A stretch of DNA of 35,211 bases, taken from the IMG/VR virus record IMGVR_UViG_3300034066_000200, positions 1-35,211 of that record; one strand, written 5' to 3'. Each line of letters opens with the position of its first letter. Within the stretch, counting starts at the first letter, position 1. The DNA is from a virus. Below are positions 15,972 through 23,641 of this stretch, piece by piece. A program made the position numbers and the translations under genes. Below the pieces are notes generated by a model. That model saw nothing but the letters and a program-made list of their open reading frames with translations, made no database searches and was not told the DNA's origin.

Positions 15972-16241
15972 ATGGCAGGCGCAGGCGCAAAACTCTTTGT
16001 TAGTGGGGCTGTATTAACCGCGGCTCAAGTGAACACATTCCTGATGGATCAAAGCATTATGCGTTTCGCCGATGCGGCCACCCGTGATGCGGCCTTTGGC
16101 GGTGCCGGTGAACCTGTACTTGCGGAAGGAATGGTTTGCTACCTGCTTGACAGCAACTCATTGTTCTATTATTCAGGAACATCTTGGTCAGCGTTAAGTG
16201 AAGACGATCAAATGGTTTTGGCTAATCAAATATTCGGATAA
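15972..16241 (+). CDS. Small tail-region protein
   Basis: An 89-residue protein with a strong AGGAGG at 15962-15967. The pattern FVSGAVLTAAQVNTFLMDQS, then MRFADAATRDAAFGGAGEPV and GMVCYLLDSNSLFYYSG is widespread in actinophage tail-tip modules, where it is usually only called hypothetical or minor tail protein. A short palindrome AGTGTTACACT (15951-15961) precedes it. Position suggests a virion tail-tip or fibre-associated part. Confidence 0.8.
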   Translation: MAGAGAKLFVSGAVLTAAQVNTFLMDQSIMRFADAATRDAAFGGAGEPVLAEGMVCYLLDSNSLFYYSGTSWSALSEDDQMVLANQIFG

Positions 16242-16253
16242 AGGACAAGCATC

Positions 16254-16862
16254 ATGGCAGTATTTAGCAAATTATCACTCGGGAGTTCAACGGACGGCAG
16301 ATCGATCAAGGTCGCACAAACTGCTTCTCCGGGAACATTGATCCACACAGGATCTACAACAACATCGGTATTTGATGAAGTCTGGCTTTACGCACAGTTG
16401 AACAACCCTTTTTCAGCCGCGCTCACGGTAAGCAATAAGGCTCTTACTTCAAACGTTGCGACGATAACTACCTCTGCGGCTCACGGATTATTCGTCGGAG
16501 ACACAGTAAAGATCACAGGTGTTGATACGACTTTTAATGGAACTTGGACTATTACCACTGTCCCATCGACTACTACTTTCACCTACGCAAGAACTGCTGC
16601 GAACGTTACTTCGGGAGCTTCTTCTGGGTCTGTTTATCCTGCAGCGACTGCGGCCTCACAGAACGTGAGATTGACGATTCAATGGGGTGGCACAACTGCC
16701 GTTGACGATGACATCACTTACACAATGACCAACCAGAACGGTCTGTATCTGATAGTTCCGGGACTCGTTTTGAAGGGAAATGCCACGGCATTGACTGTTC
16801 GTGCCTTCGCTGATGTCGCCAACGTTGTGACGATTAGCGGATACGTCAACCGAATCTCGTAA
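16254..16862 (+). CDS. Tail protein with inserted E1/FCCH-like beta domain
   Basis: A 202-residue virion protein. The two ends form one domain (LSLGSSTDGRSIKVAQTASP and IQWGGTTAVDDDITYTM with YLIVPGLVLKGNATALTVRA). Into it is set a repeat-like beta unit at about residues 57-122: LTSNVATITTSAAHGLFVGD, VKITGVDTTFNGTWTITTV, TFTYARTAANV. That unit is a common phage tail-fibre building block. This looks like an insertion of a mobile binding module. It is probably part of the tail tip. Confidence 0.75.
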   Translation: MAVFSKLSLGSSTDGRSIKVAQTASPGTLIHTGSTTTSVFDEVWLYAQLNNPFSAALTVSNKALTSNVATITTSAAHGLFVGDTVKITGVDTTFNGTWTITTVPSTTTFTYARTAANVTSGASSGSVYPAATAASQNVRLTIQWGGTTAVDDDITYTMTNQNGLYLIVPGLVLKGNATALTVRAFADVANVVTISGYVNRIS

Positions 16863-16865
16863 GTC

Positions 16866-17639
16866 ATGCCAACCTTCAACAACATCCTTAAGGGTGGGCG
16901 TTCTGTTTCTGGCAATGCTGAAGCACCTAGAAGTCGCAGAGGAAATCAAACTGCACAAGTAGATCAATATTGGTCTGGTCTTGCTGGCGGTGTTTCTGCA
17001 TATTCTGTTGAGTTTTTCGCTGTCGGCGGTGGCGGTGGTGGTGGTGCAGGTTTCAACAACGGTATTACTCAAGCAAACGGCGGTACGGGCGGTGGCGGTG
17101 GCGGTAGTCAAACTGGTTTGTTGAGCCGTGTTGCTGGAACATACACAATCACTGTTGGTGGTGCTGGAACTGCTGGAAACTACCCATCACCTAACGGCGG
17201 TGTAGGCGGTACTGGTTCTGTAGTTGATCCTGCGAACAACACTATTTGCAGTGCTGCAGGTGGTGGCGGTGGTCAATCAAACGCTAACCCTGCCACAAAC
17301 GGTGCAGGTGGAGTTGGAACAACTTGGACTGGCGGAACAGGCGCACCATCAGTTGGCGGTACAACGAATAGTTGGACTGGAACTGCAGTGACTTATTCAA
17401 CTAGCGGTGCTGTTCATCCATCAGGTGCGCCGACCGGTAACGAAGGTATCGGTGGTACTGCAGGTGGCGGTAACCCAAACCCTGGCACTGTCGGTGCTGC
17501 AGGTTCTACTTTCTTGCGTATTCCTTCAACATTTGCAGCGAAGGTTCTCACAACTACAGGTTCACCAACAACATTTTCTGCGAACGGTTACACCTATTAC
17601 AAGTGGACTACTTCAGGAACGGTGACATTACTGCCATGA
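16866..17639 (+). CDS. Glycine-rich tail fibre/receptor-binding protein
   Basis: A 257-residue protein with low-complexity Gly-rich stretches (a run of seven Gly in FFAVGGGGGGGAG, then GGTGGGGGGSQ, AAGGGGGQ, GGTAGGGNP) between short beta strands (YTITVGGAGTAG). Gly-rich domains with polyglycine-II-type packing are known from phage adhesins and tail fibre tips. Codons are T-rich (GGT, GTT), unlike the head genes. The end overlaps the next start (ATGA). Confidence 0.75.
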   Translation: MPTFNNILKGGRSVSGNAEAPRSRRGNQTAQVDQYWSGLAGGVSAYSVEFFAVGGGGGGGAGFNNGITQANGGTGGGGGGSQTGLLSRVAGTYTITVGGAGTAGNYPSPNGGVGGTGSVVDPANNTICSAAGGGGGQSNANPATNGAGGVGTTWTGGTGAPSVGGTTNSWTGTAVTYSTSGAVHPSGAPTGNEGIGGTAGGGNPNPGTVGAAGSTFLRIPSTFAAKVLTTTGSPTTFSANGYTYYKWTTSGTVTLLP

Positions 17640-17854
17640 GTGATTACGCAGAGTTAGAAAACGATATTGTTGTGAATGTTGTTGTTGCTGAATCCGATTG
17701 GGTTGGCTTGACTTTTGGTGTTTGGGTTGCGTACGACAATGATGTGAACCCTGCAATGATTGGTTCAACATATAACTCGGAAACAAATATGTTTGAATGG
17801 TTTGATGAAGGCACACAAACTTGGATTGTGCTATGTCCTCCAGTAAGTGGCTGA
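17636..17854 (+). CDS. Small tail-fibre-associated protein
   Basis: A 72-residue acidic protein, start ATG 17636 overlapping the upstream TGA. DYAELENDIVVNVVVAESDW, WVAYDNDVNPAMIGSTYN and NMFEWFDEGTQTWI follow a pattern common in phages directly after fibre genes, where such proteins are taken for fibre chaperones or base proteins. An upstream in-frame ATG at 17603 is inside the preceding gene and less likely. Function inferred from position. Confidence 0.72.
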   Translation: MSDYAELENDIVVNVVVAESDWVGLTFGVWVAYDNDVNPAMIGSTYNSETNMFEWFDEGTQTWIVLCPPVSG

Positions 17855-19197
17855 TCTTTCTCCCTGTTGCAATCTTTGCTTGGTTTTCTCCCAACGTTGC
17901 TAAGGCTGAACAAGTTGGATTAATTGCAGTTGGTTACTCGATCACGGAGATCCCTCCGACGAAGTCCGACGCGGCCTATACGGAATGTGGCCGTGATGTT
18001 GTTCCGTTCATCAATGTCACTTTCGACTATGAGCAGAACTTATTCGGAACTTGCGGGTGGGATTCCTTCATGATCCATTACACCGGTTATATCCAGATTC
18101 CCGAACATCAAACAATTGAGTTCTGGGTTGCGTCAGATGATGGTGGCACCGTAAAGATCGGTACGGAAGAGTTTGGCGTTTGGCAAGATCAAGGTTGCTC
18201 TGCTACGGAGACAGGCCTGATGGACATTTCACCCGGCACGAAGCTCTTTGACGGTTGGTTTTACGAGAACGGTGGAGGAACTTGTTTCATGCTGGCTTGG
18301 AACGTTGACAACACGGGCTGGACGATTGTGCCTCCAGAGGCTTTTACTTCTCAGCCTTCCGCGGCCACAACAACCACAGTATTAAGTACCACGACAACGG
18401 AGATCCCAGCAAGCACCACCACAGCATCGGCTACCAGTACTTCCTTATTCCAAATATCAACGACAGAATTAACAACGACCACGACACAACTACCAACCAC
18501 GACGACATCGACTAATCCTCCTCAGCCCGTATTGCCCGTTGAAACTGCGCCAAGCACCACAGAGACAACAGTAACGGACACCACCACAACGGAGACGCTT
18601 CCAGAAGAAACAACAGTGCCAGTTGAGCCATTCCCTGACCCTACCGACAATGCGCCCATAAGCCCACCAGACACGCCAGAAAGCGATTTGAGCGTTGTTA
18701 TCCCAGAAACGACAGAATCCCCTACGACTACGGCAGATGTCCCCGTAGAGGTGGTTTCCGAGCAGGAAATTACGGATGAAGTTTTCAGTCAGGCATTAGA
18801 GAACCTCGCAGATGCTTCGGAATCGGAAGTACAAGCAATCGTTGAGGAGCTTCTCACCGGTGACTTATCCACAGAGCAAGCCACAGAACTCGTTACGGAC
18901 GTTGCATTATTAAGCGCAGTGACGCCTGAGCAGGCGCAAGCGATCTTTGAGGAGATTCAACCTGCACAACTTTCTGAAGCCATGGCAGAAGTTATCGCCG
19001 AAGCACTGAACGATCCGAGTGTGCCAACGGAAGTGAAGGAAGCCTTTGAGGAAGCAATAAACATCTTCGGAAATGACGGCTTTTCCGATTATGTGCCAGT
19101 CGATTCAGTGGTGAGCGTGGCAGTCCGCAGAACGGTGATTGCTACCACGGCTATCCTTGTAGCGATTCCAGCACCAGCAGTTAGGCGTAACCCATGA
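17833..19197 (+). CDS. Secreted PA14-domain surface protein with Thr-rich stalk
   Basis: A 454-residue predicted exported protein. Residues 1-25 are a signal peptide (hydrophobic WLIFLPVAIFAWF, likely cut after AKA). Residues 30-165 match a PA14 domain: YTGYIQIPEHQTIEFWVASD, DDGGTVKIG, GLMDISPGTKLFDGWFYENG. Residues about 178-300 are a Thr/Pro-rich stalk. Residues about 310-420 are an acidic helical region, and a hydrophobic segment near 425-447 ends in RRNP, consistent with a membrane anchor. PA14 domains bind glycans. The gene is between tail fibre and lysis genes and overlaps both neighbours. A surface protein altering the infected cell envelope, or a virion adhesin, are both possible. Confidence 0.75.
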   Translation: MSSSKWLIFLPVAIFAWFSPNVAKAEQVGLIAVGYSITEIPPTKSDAAYTECGRDVVPFINVTFDYEQNLFGTCGWDSFMIHYTGYIQIPEHQTIEFWVASDDGGTVKIGTEEFGVWQDQGCSATETGLMDISPGTKLFDGWFYENGGGTCFMLAWNVDNTGWTIVPPEAFTSQPSAATTTTVLSTTTTEIPASTTTASATSTSLFQISTTELTTTTTQLPTTTTSTNPPQPVLPVETAPSTTETTVTDTTTTETLPEETTVPVEPFPDPTDNAPISPPDTPESDLSVVIPETTESPTTTADVPVEVVSEQEITDEVFSQALENLADASESEVQAIVEELLTGDLSTEQATELVTDVALLSAVTPEQAQAIFEEIQPAQLSEAMAEVIAEALNDPSVPTEVKEAFEEAINIFGNDGFSDYVPVDSVVSVAVRRTVIATTAILVAIPAPAVRRNP

Positions 19198-19373
19198 ACA
19201 AACTTGTTGAATATTTGAGGGATAACGCTTGGGTTTGGGCTGGGACAGGCCTCGTTTTGCTAACGCTCAGCGGAACTACTCTCCGTCAAGCCTTGTGGAT
19301 TACTTGCCTCACAACTTTGATACATTTCTTGGCAACGTTCTTAAAACAAGGAGATTCAGATGGACAAAGTTAA
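19194..19373 (+). CDS. Putative holin-like membrane protein 1
   Basis: A 59-residue protein starting in an ATGA overlap with the PA14 gene. It has two hydrophobic segments, AWVWAGTGLVLLTLSG and ALWITCLTTLIHFLATFL, with a polar C-terminal tail. Size, two membrane spans and position just upstream of the endolysin are what a small holin or antiholin would have. It overlaps the next membrane-protein gene by 14 bases. Confidence 0.7.
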   Translation: MNKLVEYLRDNAWVWAGTGLVLLTLSGTTLRQALWITCLTTLIHFLATFLKQGDSDGQS

Positions 19374-19608
19374 AGATATTTCGGGAAGAATAATTGCGCT
19401 CTTTATGTCCTCCGCACTCGGAATTATCACGGGTTCAGCGATAATCGGTGGAATCCCTGTTTGGAAGTCAGCCGCGCTCGCAGGATTCACGGCAGTCGCT
19501 GGAGTAGCAGAGAAACTTGCTAAGGCCTCAGTCGATGGCAACCTCACGAAACAGGAAATATCTGATGCCTTCGGTGGGAACGGCAAGACGGTTAAGGGCA
19601 GGAAGTGA
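19360..19608 (+). CDS. Putative holin 2
   Basis: An 82-residue protein; AAGGAG at 19348-19353 is six bases before ATG 19360. It has a hydrophobic region LFMSSALGIITGSAIIGGI followed by AALAGFTAVAGVAEKLAKA, then SVDGNLTKQEISDAF, a pattern repeated in actinophage holins and lysis-cassette membrane proteins. The stop overlaps the endolysin GTG start. Two adjacent membrane proteins suggest a holin/antiholin pair. Which is the pore former is unknown. Confidence 0.75.
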   Translation: MDKVKDISGRIIALFMSSALGIITGSAIIGGIPVWKSAALAGFTAVAGVAEKLAKASVDGNLTKQEISDAFGGNGKTVKGRK

Positions 19609-20147
19609 ATCTTCCTGTTAAGCCAATACTGCTTCCTGCTGACCTGAAGAATGTAGTTCCGGGAGAGCTTCCTCCAGGATTGTTAGTTCCGATTCGTCCT
19701 TACGGGCAGTTGCATCGTTTAGCCGCGGATGCTTACCACGCACTGCGAGCCAAGGCTCTTGCTGAAGGCATCAGGCCATTCAAGCCAACTAGCGCAGGAG
19801 ACACTTACCGTACTTTGGCACTCCAGAAAAAAGGATTCATTGCTCGATACCAGCAGGAACCAATTGCTGGAGCAAGCACACGGACTTGGGAAGGAAAGAA
19901 GTGGTATCTGAAGGCTGGCAACGCTCCTATGGCCGCACCCGGCACCAGTAATCACAATCTCGGATTAGCCGTAGATATCAGCGAAGCAAGCAAAGAACGT
20001 CTGGCATGGATGCTGAAGAATTGTGCCGACTTCGGATTCTCGTGGGAAGTTCAATCGGAGCCTTGGCATATCCGTTATGTCGCAGGCGATCGAGTACCAC
20101 CTGCAGTTCAAGCGTGGATCAATAGCCACCAGAAGCCTGCTGAATAG
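19605..20147 (+). CDS. Endolysin, peptidase M15 (VanY/D-Ala-D-Ala carboxypeptidase type)
   Basis: A 180-residue zinc peptidase that cuts the peptidoglycan stem peptide or cross-bridge at the end of infection. The M15 motifs are clear: SNHNLGLAVD gives zinc ligands H117 and D124, and SEPWHIRY gives the catalytic acid E152 and third ligand H155. There is no signal peptide and no separate cell-wall binding domain, so it would depend on the holins to reach the wall. The start is GTG 19605 in a GTGA overlap; AGG and GGAAG precede it. Confidence 0.9.
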   Translation: MNLPVKPILLPADLKNVVPGELPPGLLVPIRPYGQLHRLAADAYHALRAKALAEGIRPFKPTSAGDTYRTLALQKKGFIARYQQEPIAGASTRTWEGKKWYLKAGNAPMAAPGTSNHNLGLAVDISEASKERLAWMLKNCADFGFSWEVQSEPWHIRYVAGDRVPPAVQAWINSHQKPAE

Positions 20148-20149
20148 TC

Positions 20150-20386
20150 ATGGATAACGGATTAGCCATGATCGCAGTTGCGGCCGTTACGACTGTCGGG
20201 GGAATCATCGTTGCCGTTATCCAAATGTTCAAGAAGGAAAACCGTGAAGATCACGCTATGGTCATGGATGCGTTACGATCTGTTCACAAGGTAATCGGTA
20301 GGGTTGAAGACAAAGTTGACAGGCACCTCGTCTGGCATGCGGAAGGGAAAGATGGGAACGTTCCTAGAGGAAGTAAAAGGGTATAA
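20150..20386 (+). CDS. Single-span membrane protein (DUF2746-like)
   Basis: A 78-residue protein with one N-terminal membrane segment (MIAVAAVTTVGGIIVAVIQM) and a charged helical tail (KKENREDHAMVMDALRSVHK, VEDKVDRHLVWH). This form is typical of small proteins in actinophage lysis cassettes, assigned to DUF2746 or called holin-associated. It would sit in the inner membrane with its tail in the cytoplasm. It may tune lysis timing. Its end overlaps the next gene by 35 bases. Confidence 0.7.
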   Translation: MDNGLAMIAVAAVTTVGGIIVAVIQMFKKENREDHAMVMDALRSVHKVIGRVEDKVDRHLVWHAEGKDGNVPRGSKRV

Positions 20387-20582
20387 CCCGAAGTCACAAC
20401 ATTTGCTTGATCGATTCATCTCGCAGATGACGGAAGAAGACGCAAAAGAATTGCGTGAAGCCTTGCTTGACGAGAACATCAAGTTAGTTGCAATCAGGAA
20501 AGCACTTGCTAACCGGGGATTCAATATTTCGCAAGGACATCTCAGCAATTACAGATCGGAAGTTCGCAATGGGGTTCGCTGA
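20352..20582 (+). CDS. Small helical DNA-binding-like protein
   Basis: A 76-residue protein; ATG 20352 follows GGAAGGGA (20341-20348). It is predicted all-helical, with SQMTEEDAKELREALLDENI and KLVAIRKALANRGFNISQGH, then LSNYRSEVRNG. The last part resembles a helix-turn-helix with S/T-x-x-x-LSNYR recognition helix. It is coupled to the phosphoesterase gene by a 14-base overlap. Function unknown. Confidence 0.65.
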   Translation: MGTFLEEVKGYNPKSQHLLDRFISQMTEEDAKELREALLDENIKLVAIRKALANRGFNISQGHLSNYRSEVRNGVR

Positions 20583-21618
20583 CGAAGTAGCACAGAACGC
20601 TGACACTTCAAATGTGAAGTTGAAACGGGAGAGAGATTCAGCAGTCAAAGAGCTTCTGAATACGAAGGTTTTGCTTGAGCAAGCGAACCGAGCACTTTCT
20701 GTCGTTGAAGCCACGGAGAACGCCAGCCTTGAACCTCCCGTTTGGCTCTCTCCAGCCGTCCCGAAACAGAAAGCGGCGACCCTCGTTGTCATGCTGTCGG
20801 ACACGCACTTTGACGAAGTAGTGCTTCCAGAAGAAGTTGAAGGCCTGAATGCCTACAACCGAGAGATCGCAGTAATGCGACTTGAAAGATGGGCAACGAA
20901 TGTTGTGAAGATGGCTAGGCATTACCTCGCCGGCATGAAGTACGACGGATGCGTGCTGATTCTCGGAGGAGACATCTTTAGCGGAGATATTCACGAAGAA
21001 CTTGCACAAACGAACGAGGATTCGATGATCGGCTCTTTGCTGTTTTGGTCTGAGCAAATTGCTTCAGCGATCAACCTGTTGGCAACGGAGTTCGGGAAGG
21101 TTCATGTTGCCAGCGTTGTCGGCAATCATGGCCGCACGACACGGAAGCCACGGGCAAAGATGCGAGCAAAGACTAACTTTGACTGGCTTCTTGCAAAGAT
21201 GCTCGAAAGGCATTTCGGGAAAGACAAGCGTGTAACTTTTACAATTCCAGAAGGTTCCGATGCCTTCGTTCAGATCTACGGCCACGGGCAACTCATAACC
21301 CACGGAGATCAAACAAACGGAGGTGGAGGTATCGGAGGCATCTATCCACCGATCATGCGACTTAGGGCTAGGAAGGCACAAAGATTCCTCGCTACCGGTC
21401 AGAACTTCTCAACGTTGTGGATGGGTCACTGGCACCAGTACTTGCCTTCGCCGAGTCTTGTCGTTAACGGATCAATGAAGGGAGTTGATGAATATGCCTT
21501 CATCAGCAACTTTGGATACGAAGTCCCACAGCAAGCTCTTGCTATCGTTACGCCTGAACACGGAATAACACTCCAAGCACCGATATTTTGCCGAGACAGA
21601 AAGCGAGAAGGCTGGTGA
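20569..21618 (+). CDS. Metallophosphoesterase (calcineurin-like)
   Basis: A 349-residue protein. After a 60-residue charged coiled-coil, the catalytic domain shows all metallophosphoesterase motifs in order: SDTH (D78, H80), GGDIFSGD (D135), GNHGR (N186, H187), THGDQ (H245) and GHWHQY (H287, H289). These bind two metal ions. The substrate could be DNA ends, a nucleotide or a phosphate ester. Related proteins occur in many actinophages, often after the lysis cassette, with no assigned role. The N-terminal coiled-coil suggests oligomers. The start is ATG 20569. Upstream frame extension lies inside the preceding gene. Confidence 0.88.
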   Translation: MGFADEVAQNADTSNVKLKRERDSAVKELLNTKVLLEQANRALSVVEATENASLEPPVWLSPAVPKQKAATLVVMLSDTHFDEVVLPEEVEGLNAYNREIAVMRLERWATNVVKMARHYLAGMKYDGCVLILGGDIFSGDIHEELAQTNEDSMIGSLLFWSEQIASAINLLATEFGKVHVASVVGNHGRTTRKPRAKMRAKTNFDWLLAKMLERHFGKDKRVTFTIPEGSDAFVQIYGHGQLITHGDQTNGGGGIGGIYPPIMRLRARKAQRFLATGQNFSTLWMGHWHQYLPSPSLVVNGSMKGVDEYAFISNFGYEVPQQALAIVTPEHGITLQAPIFCRDRKREGW

Positions 21619-21887
21619 GTTACGACTTAGTTGAGGTGATCTGGCACGATGCCTTCGCCTATAAAGATTCTTGGATCAGCGCGGCTGACATCGATGAAGA
21701 ACCAATGGTTGTGCACTCAGTCGGATATTTGCTGGCGAACGCTAAGCCAGACCATGTGGTCATTACGCAGTCCGTTAACGCAGAAGACATATATGACGGT
21801 GTGCTATCCATACCTTGTGCGATGGTACGCATACTTCGTGTAGTTTCTTCTACGGATAGGGTTCCCTTCTCCCCTACCTCGGCTTGA
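21615..21887 (+). CDS. Conserved small phage protein, unknown
   Basis: A 90-residue protein starting with GTG 21615 in a GTGA overlap with the phosphoesterase stop. VEVIWHDAFAYKDSWISAAD, VHSVGYLLANAKPDHVVITQ and GVLSIPCAMVRILRVV follow a pattern seen often in phage genomes. The protein appears to be a small mixed alpha/beta domain. It is the last gene of the late run. Non-coding DNA follows. Confidence 0.75.
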   Translation: MSYDLVEVIWHDAFAYKDSWISAADIDEEPMVVHSVGYLLANAKPDHVVITQSVNAEDIYDGVLSIPCAMVRILRVVSSTDRVPFSPTSA

Positions 21888-22030
21888 GCGCAGTCTGTCC
21901 GACATCGTTGTTCCCCGATAGCGACGGACAGGCTGTGTTCGCTGAGACAAGTTAAGGAAAGACGCAACTTCACAACACCCATGAGCCATGCTTGACTCAG
22001 CGACATTCGTCGCACTTAACGAGGAGAAGC
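21888..22030 (+). promoter_or_regulatory. Late/early intergenic control region with hairpins
   Basis: This gap of 143 bases holds three inverted repeats: CTGTCCG (21895-21901) with CGGACAG (21925-21931), which also encloses ATCG/CGAT; TCGCTGAG (21940-21947) with CTCAGCGA (21995-22002); and GCGAC-ATTC-GTCGC (22000-22013). The first has no U-run, so it is a weak terminator at best. TTGACT at 21993 is a possible -35, but no good -10 follows. The start of the recombination genes after GAGGAG makes an early promoter or operator here likely by position. Confidence 0.4.
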
Positions 22031-22972
22031 ATGAAACTAATCACGAAACCTGAACACGGTTCTCTTGCTTGGTTGGAACGCCGATGGAAAGATGACGAGG
22101 GGAAGTGCACTTTTGGTGCTTCCGAAGCTCCGATCCTTGCTGGCGTTTCACCTTACGCAACGATTGCCGATCTATTCATCATCAAGAAATTGAATCCAGT
22201 TCCTTCCGAGAACAAAATGGCATTCCGTAGAGGAAACTTGTTGGAGCCAGTCCTCCTTGAAGAAGCAGGACGGATGCTTAACCTTCCGATTACGACACCT
22301 GAATACATGTATCAGAACGGGAGATTCACTGTCAGTCTTGACGGAGTTGACAACGCCGAAGATCCGAAACTCATTGTTGAGGCGAAGACAACGGCTCGTT
22401 ATCGAGTGCAGTCTTCCGAGGATCTTCCGAGGGAATGGCTCTGGCAAGGATGGGCACAGCAGTTCGTAACCGGCGCTGAAGTCAAGTTCATGGTTCTTGA
22501 CTCAGATCAGAGCTTGTCACTTCTTGATCTTCCTGCCAATAATCAGGCCGCGGATTTCCTAGCGGATTACTCCGAGCGTTTGGGTCAGTTGATTGACAGC
22601 AATGAAGAACCGAACGCTGAACTCTTTGAGCAGTTCACGGCTGAACAAGTGTCTTCAATCTTCAAGCCAGAGGCAACCTCAATTGAATTGGGCGAAGAAG
22701 GACTTGAGTGGATAGAGATGTATCAGGAAGCCAAGCAAACTTACGAAGATGCGGAGATCATGGTGAATCTTGCGAAGGACGCAATCGCTCGGTTACTCCG
22801 AGAGAATGAGATCGGTCTTGTGAACGGAGTTAAGGCTGTGACTTGGAAAGAACAGGCAGGCCGTAAGTCGTTTGACTCAAAAGCGTTCAAGGAAGACAAT
22901 CCAACGTTGTTTGAGAACTACTCAAAGGTAGGCGCACCGTTCAGGACAATGCGCTTCAGCAAGGGGAAATGA
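22031..22972 (+). CDS. YqaJ/lambda-type exonuclease
   Basis: A 313-residue 5'-3' double-strand exonuclease that makes 3' single-stranded tails for annealing recombination and replication. The PD-(D/E)xK core is visible: FGASEAPILAGVSPYAT, RRGNLLEP (E72), VSLDG (D104), VEAKT (E117, K119) and WLWQGWAQQF. ATG 22031 follows GAGGAGAAGC. The C-terminal 100 residues are helical. It pairs with the annealing-type protein at 23642, the usual two-component phage recombination set. Confidence 0.92.
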   Translation: MKLITKPEHGSLAWLERRWKDDEGKCTFGASEAPILAGVSPYATIADLFIIKKLNPVPSENKMAFRRGNLLEPVLLEEAGRMLNLPITTPEYMYQNGRFTVSLDGVDNAEDPKLIVEAKTTARYRVQSSEDLPREWLWQGWAQQFVTGAEVKFMVLDSDQSLSLLDLPANNQAADFLADYSERLGQLIDSNEEPNAELFEQFTAEQVSSIFKPEATSIELGEEGLEWIEMYQEAKQTYEDAEIMVNLAKDAIARLLRENEIGLVNGVKAVTWKEQAGRKSFDSKAFKEDNPTLFENYSKVGAPFRTMRFSKGK

Positions 22973-23187
22973 AGATGGACAAGTACGAGATTCGTGCCAC
23001 CCGACAGGGCAAAGTTTCGGCAGTCATCTTTGAAGATGTCAATGATTCAGAAGCAACCTACTCGGCGATCTTCCGAATCCTAGATAAAGCAAATAAGGAA
23101 CAGAACGGTTTGTGGGCGAGGGGAGAGGTAACTCTCACCAACCTCACTACCGGTGAACTACTCAAAACAATGAAGGAGAAGAAATAG
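22969..23187 (+). CDS. Small protein, unknown
   Basis: A 72-residue basic protein with an ATGA overlap on the exonuclease stop. KYEIRATRQGKVSAVIFEDV, then a helix ATYSAIFRILDKANKEQN and GEVTLTNLTTGELLKTM suggest a small alpha/beta fold. A second ATG at 22975 is possible. It lies within the recombination genes and might assist exonuclease or annealing protein. No motif shows this. Confidence 0.65.
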   Translation: MKMDKYEIRATRQGKVSAVIFEDVNDSEATYSAIFRILDKANKEQNGLWARGEVTLTNLTTGELLKTMKEKK

Positions 23188-23189
23188 AG

Positions 23190-23639
23190 ATGGGATATTA
23201 CATTCAAACAAAGGGGCAGAACTTTCTTCTGCCTCAACGGAAACTGAAAGACGCTCACGCGGCGATGGTTGCATTAGACACAACTCATCACTCCGAGAAG
23301 CGTGGTGGCAGTTGGTCAAACGGAGAACAGCAGGAACGCTGGTTCTCTTGGATGCCGATCGACTACGCCGTGACCTGCGAAACGGCTGAAGCAATCTTGA
23401 CAGAGCTTGGCTTTGAAATTCAGCATGATGTTGACGGAAGCATCATCGGCTTGGAATATGACAACAAGATCGGCCAAGAGAGTTTGTTCTTGCAAGCGAT
23501 TGCGCCGTTCGTAGAAAAGGGTTCATACATCAACTGGATCGGCGAAGACGGTGCCCTTTGGCAGTACTTCTTTGACGGAAAGAAGATGGTTGAACTTGAA
23601 GCAAAGATCACATACACAACAACAACAGAGGAGGAATAA
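23190..23639 (+). CDS. Conserved phage protein next to recombination genes, unknown
   Basis: A 149-residue protein. Its pattern is quite distinctive: GYYIQTKGQNFLLPQRKLKD, helix AHAAMVALD, RWFSWMPIDYA, LTELGFEIQHDVDGSIIGLE, KIGQESLFLQAIAPFVEKGS and a final YINWIGEDGALWQYFFDGK. I recognise the layout from phage genomes but not a function. AAGGAG at 23173-23178 is rather far (11 bases) from the ATG. It lies between exonuclease and annealing protein, so a role in DNA handling is possible. Confidence 0.7.
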   Translation: MGYYIQTKGQNFLLPQRKLKDAHAAMVALDTTHHSEKRGGSWSNGEQQERWFSWMPIDYAVTCETAEAILTELGFEIQHDVDGSIIGLEYDNKIGQESLFLQAIAPFVEKGSYINWIGEDGALWQYFFDGKKMVELEAKITYTTTTEEE

Positions 23640-23641
23640 AC

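Noticed and set aside
17010-17500. Repetitive GGTGGC-type stretches resembling a repeat array
   Set aside because: They are codons of a Gly-rich tail protein in an open frame, without spacers or fixed repeat units; not CRISPR.
21990-22030. TTGACT as the -35 of an early promoter
   Set aside because: No convincing -10 hexamer at 16-18 bases; kept only as part of the control region.
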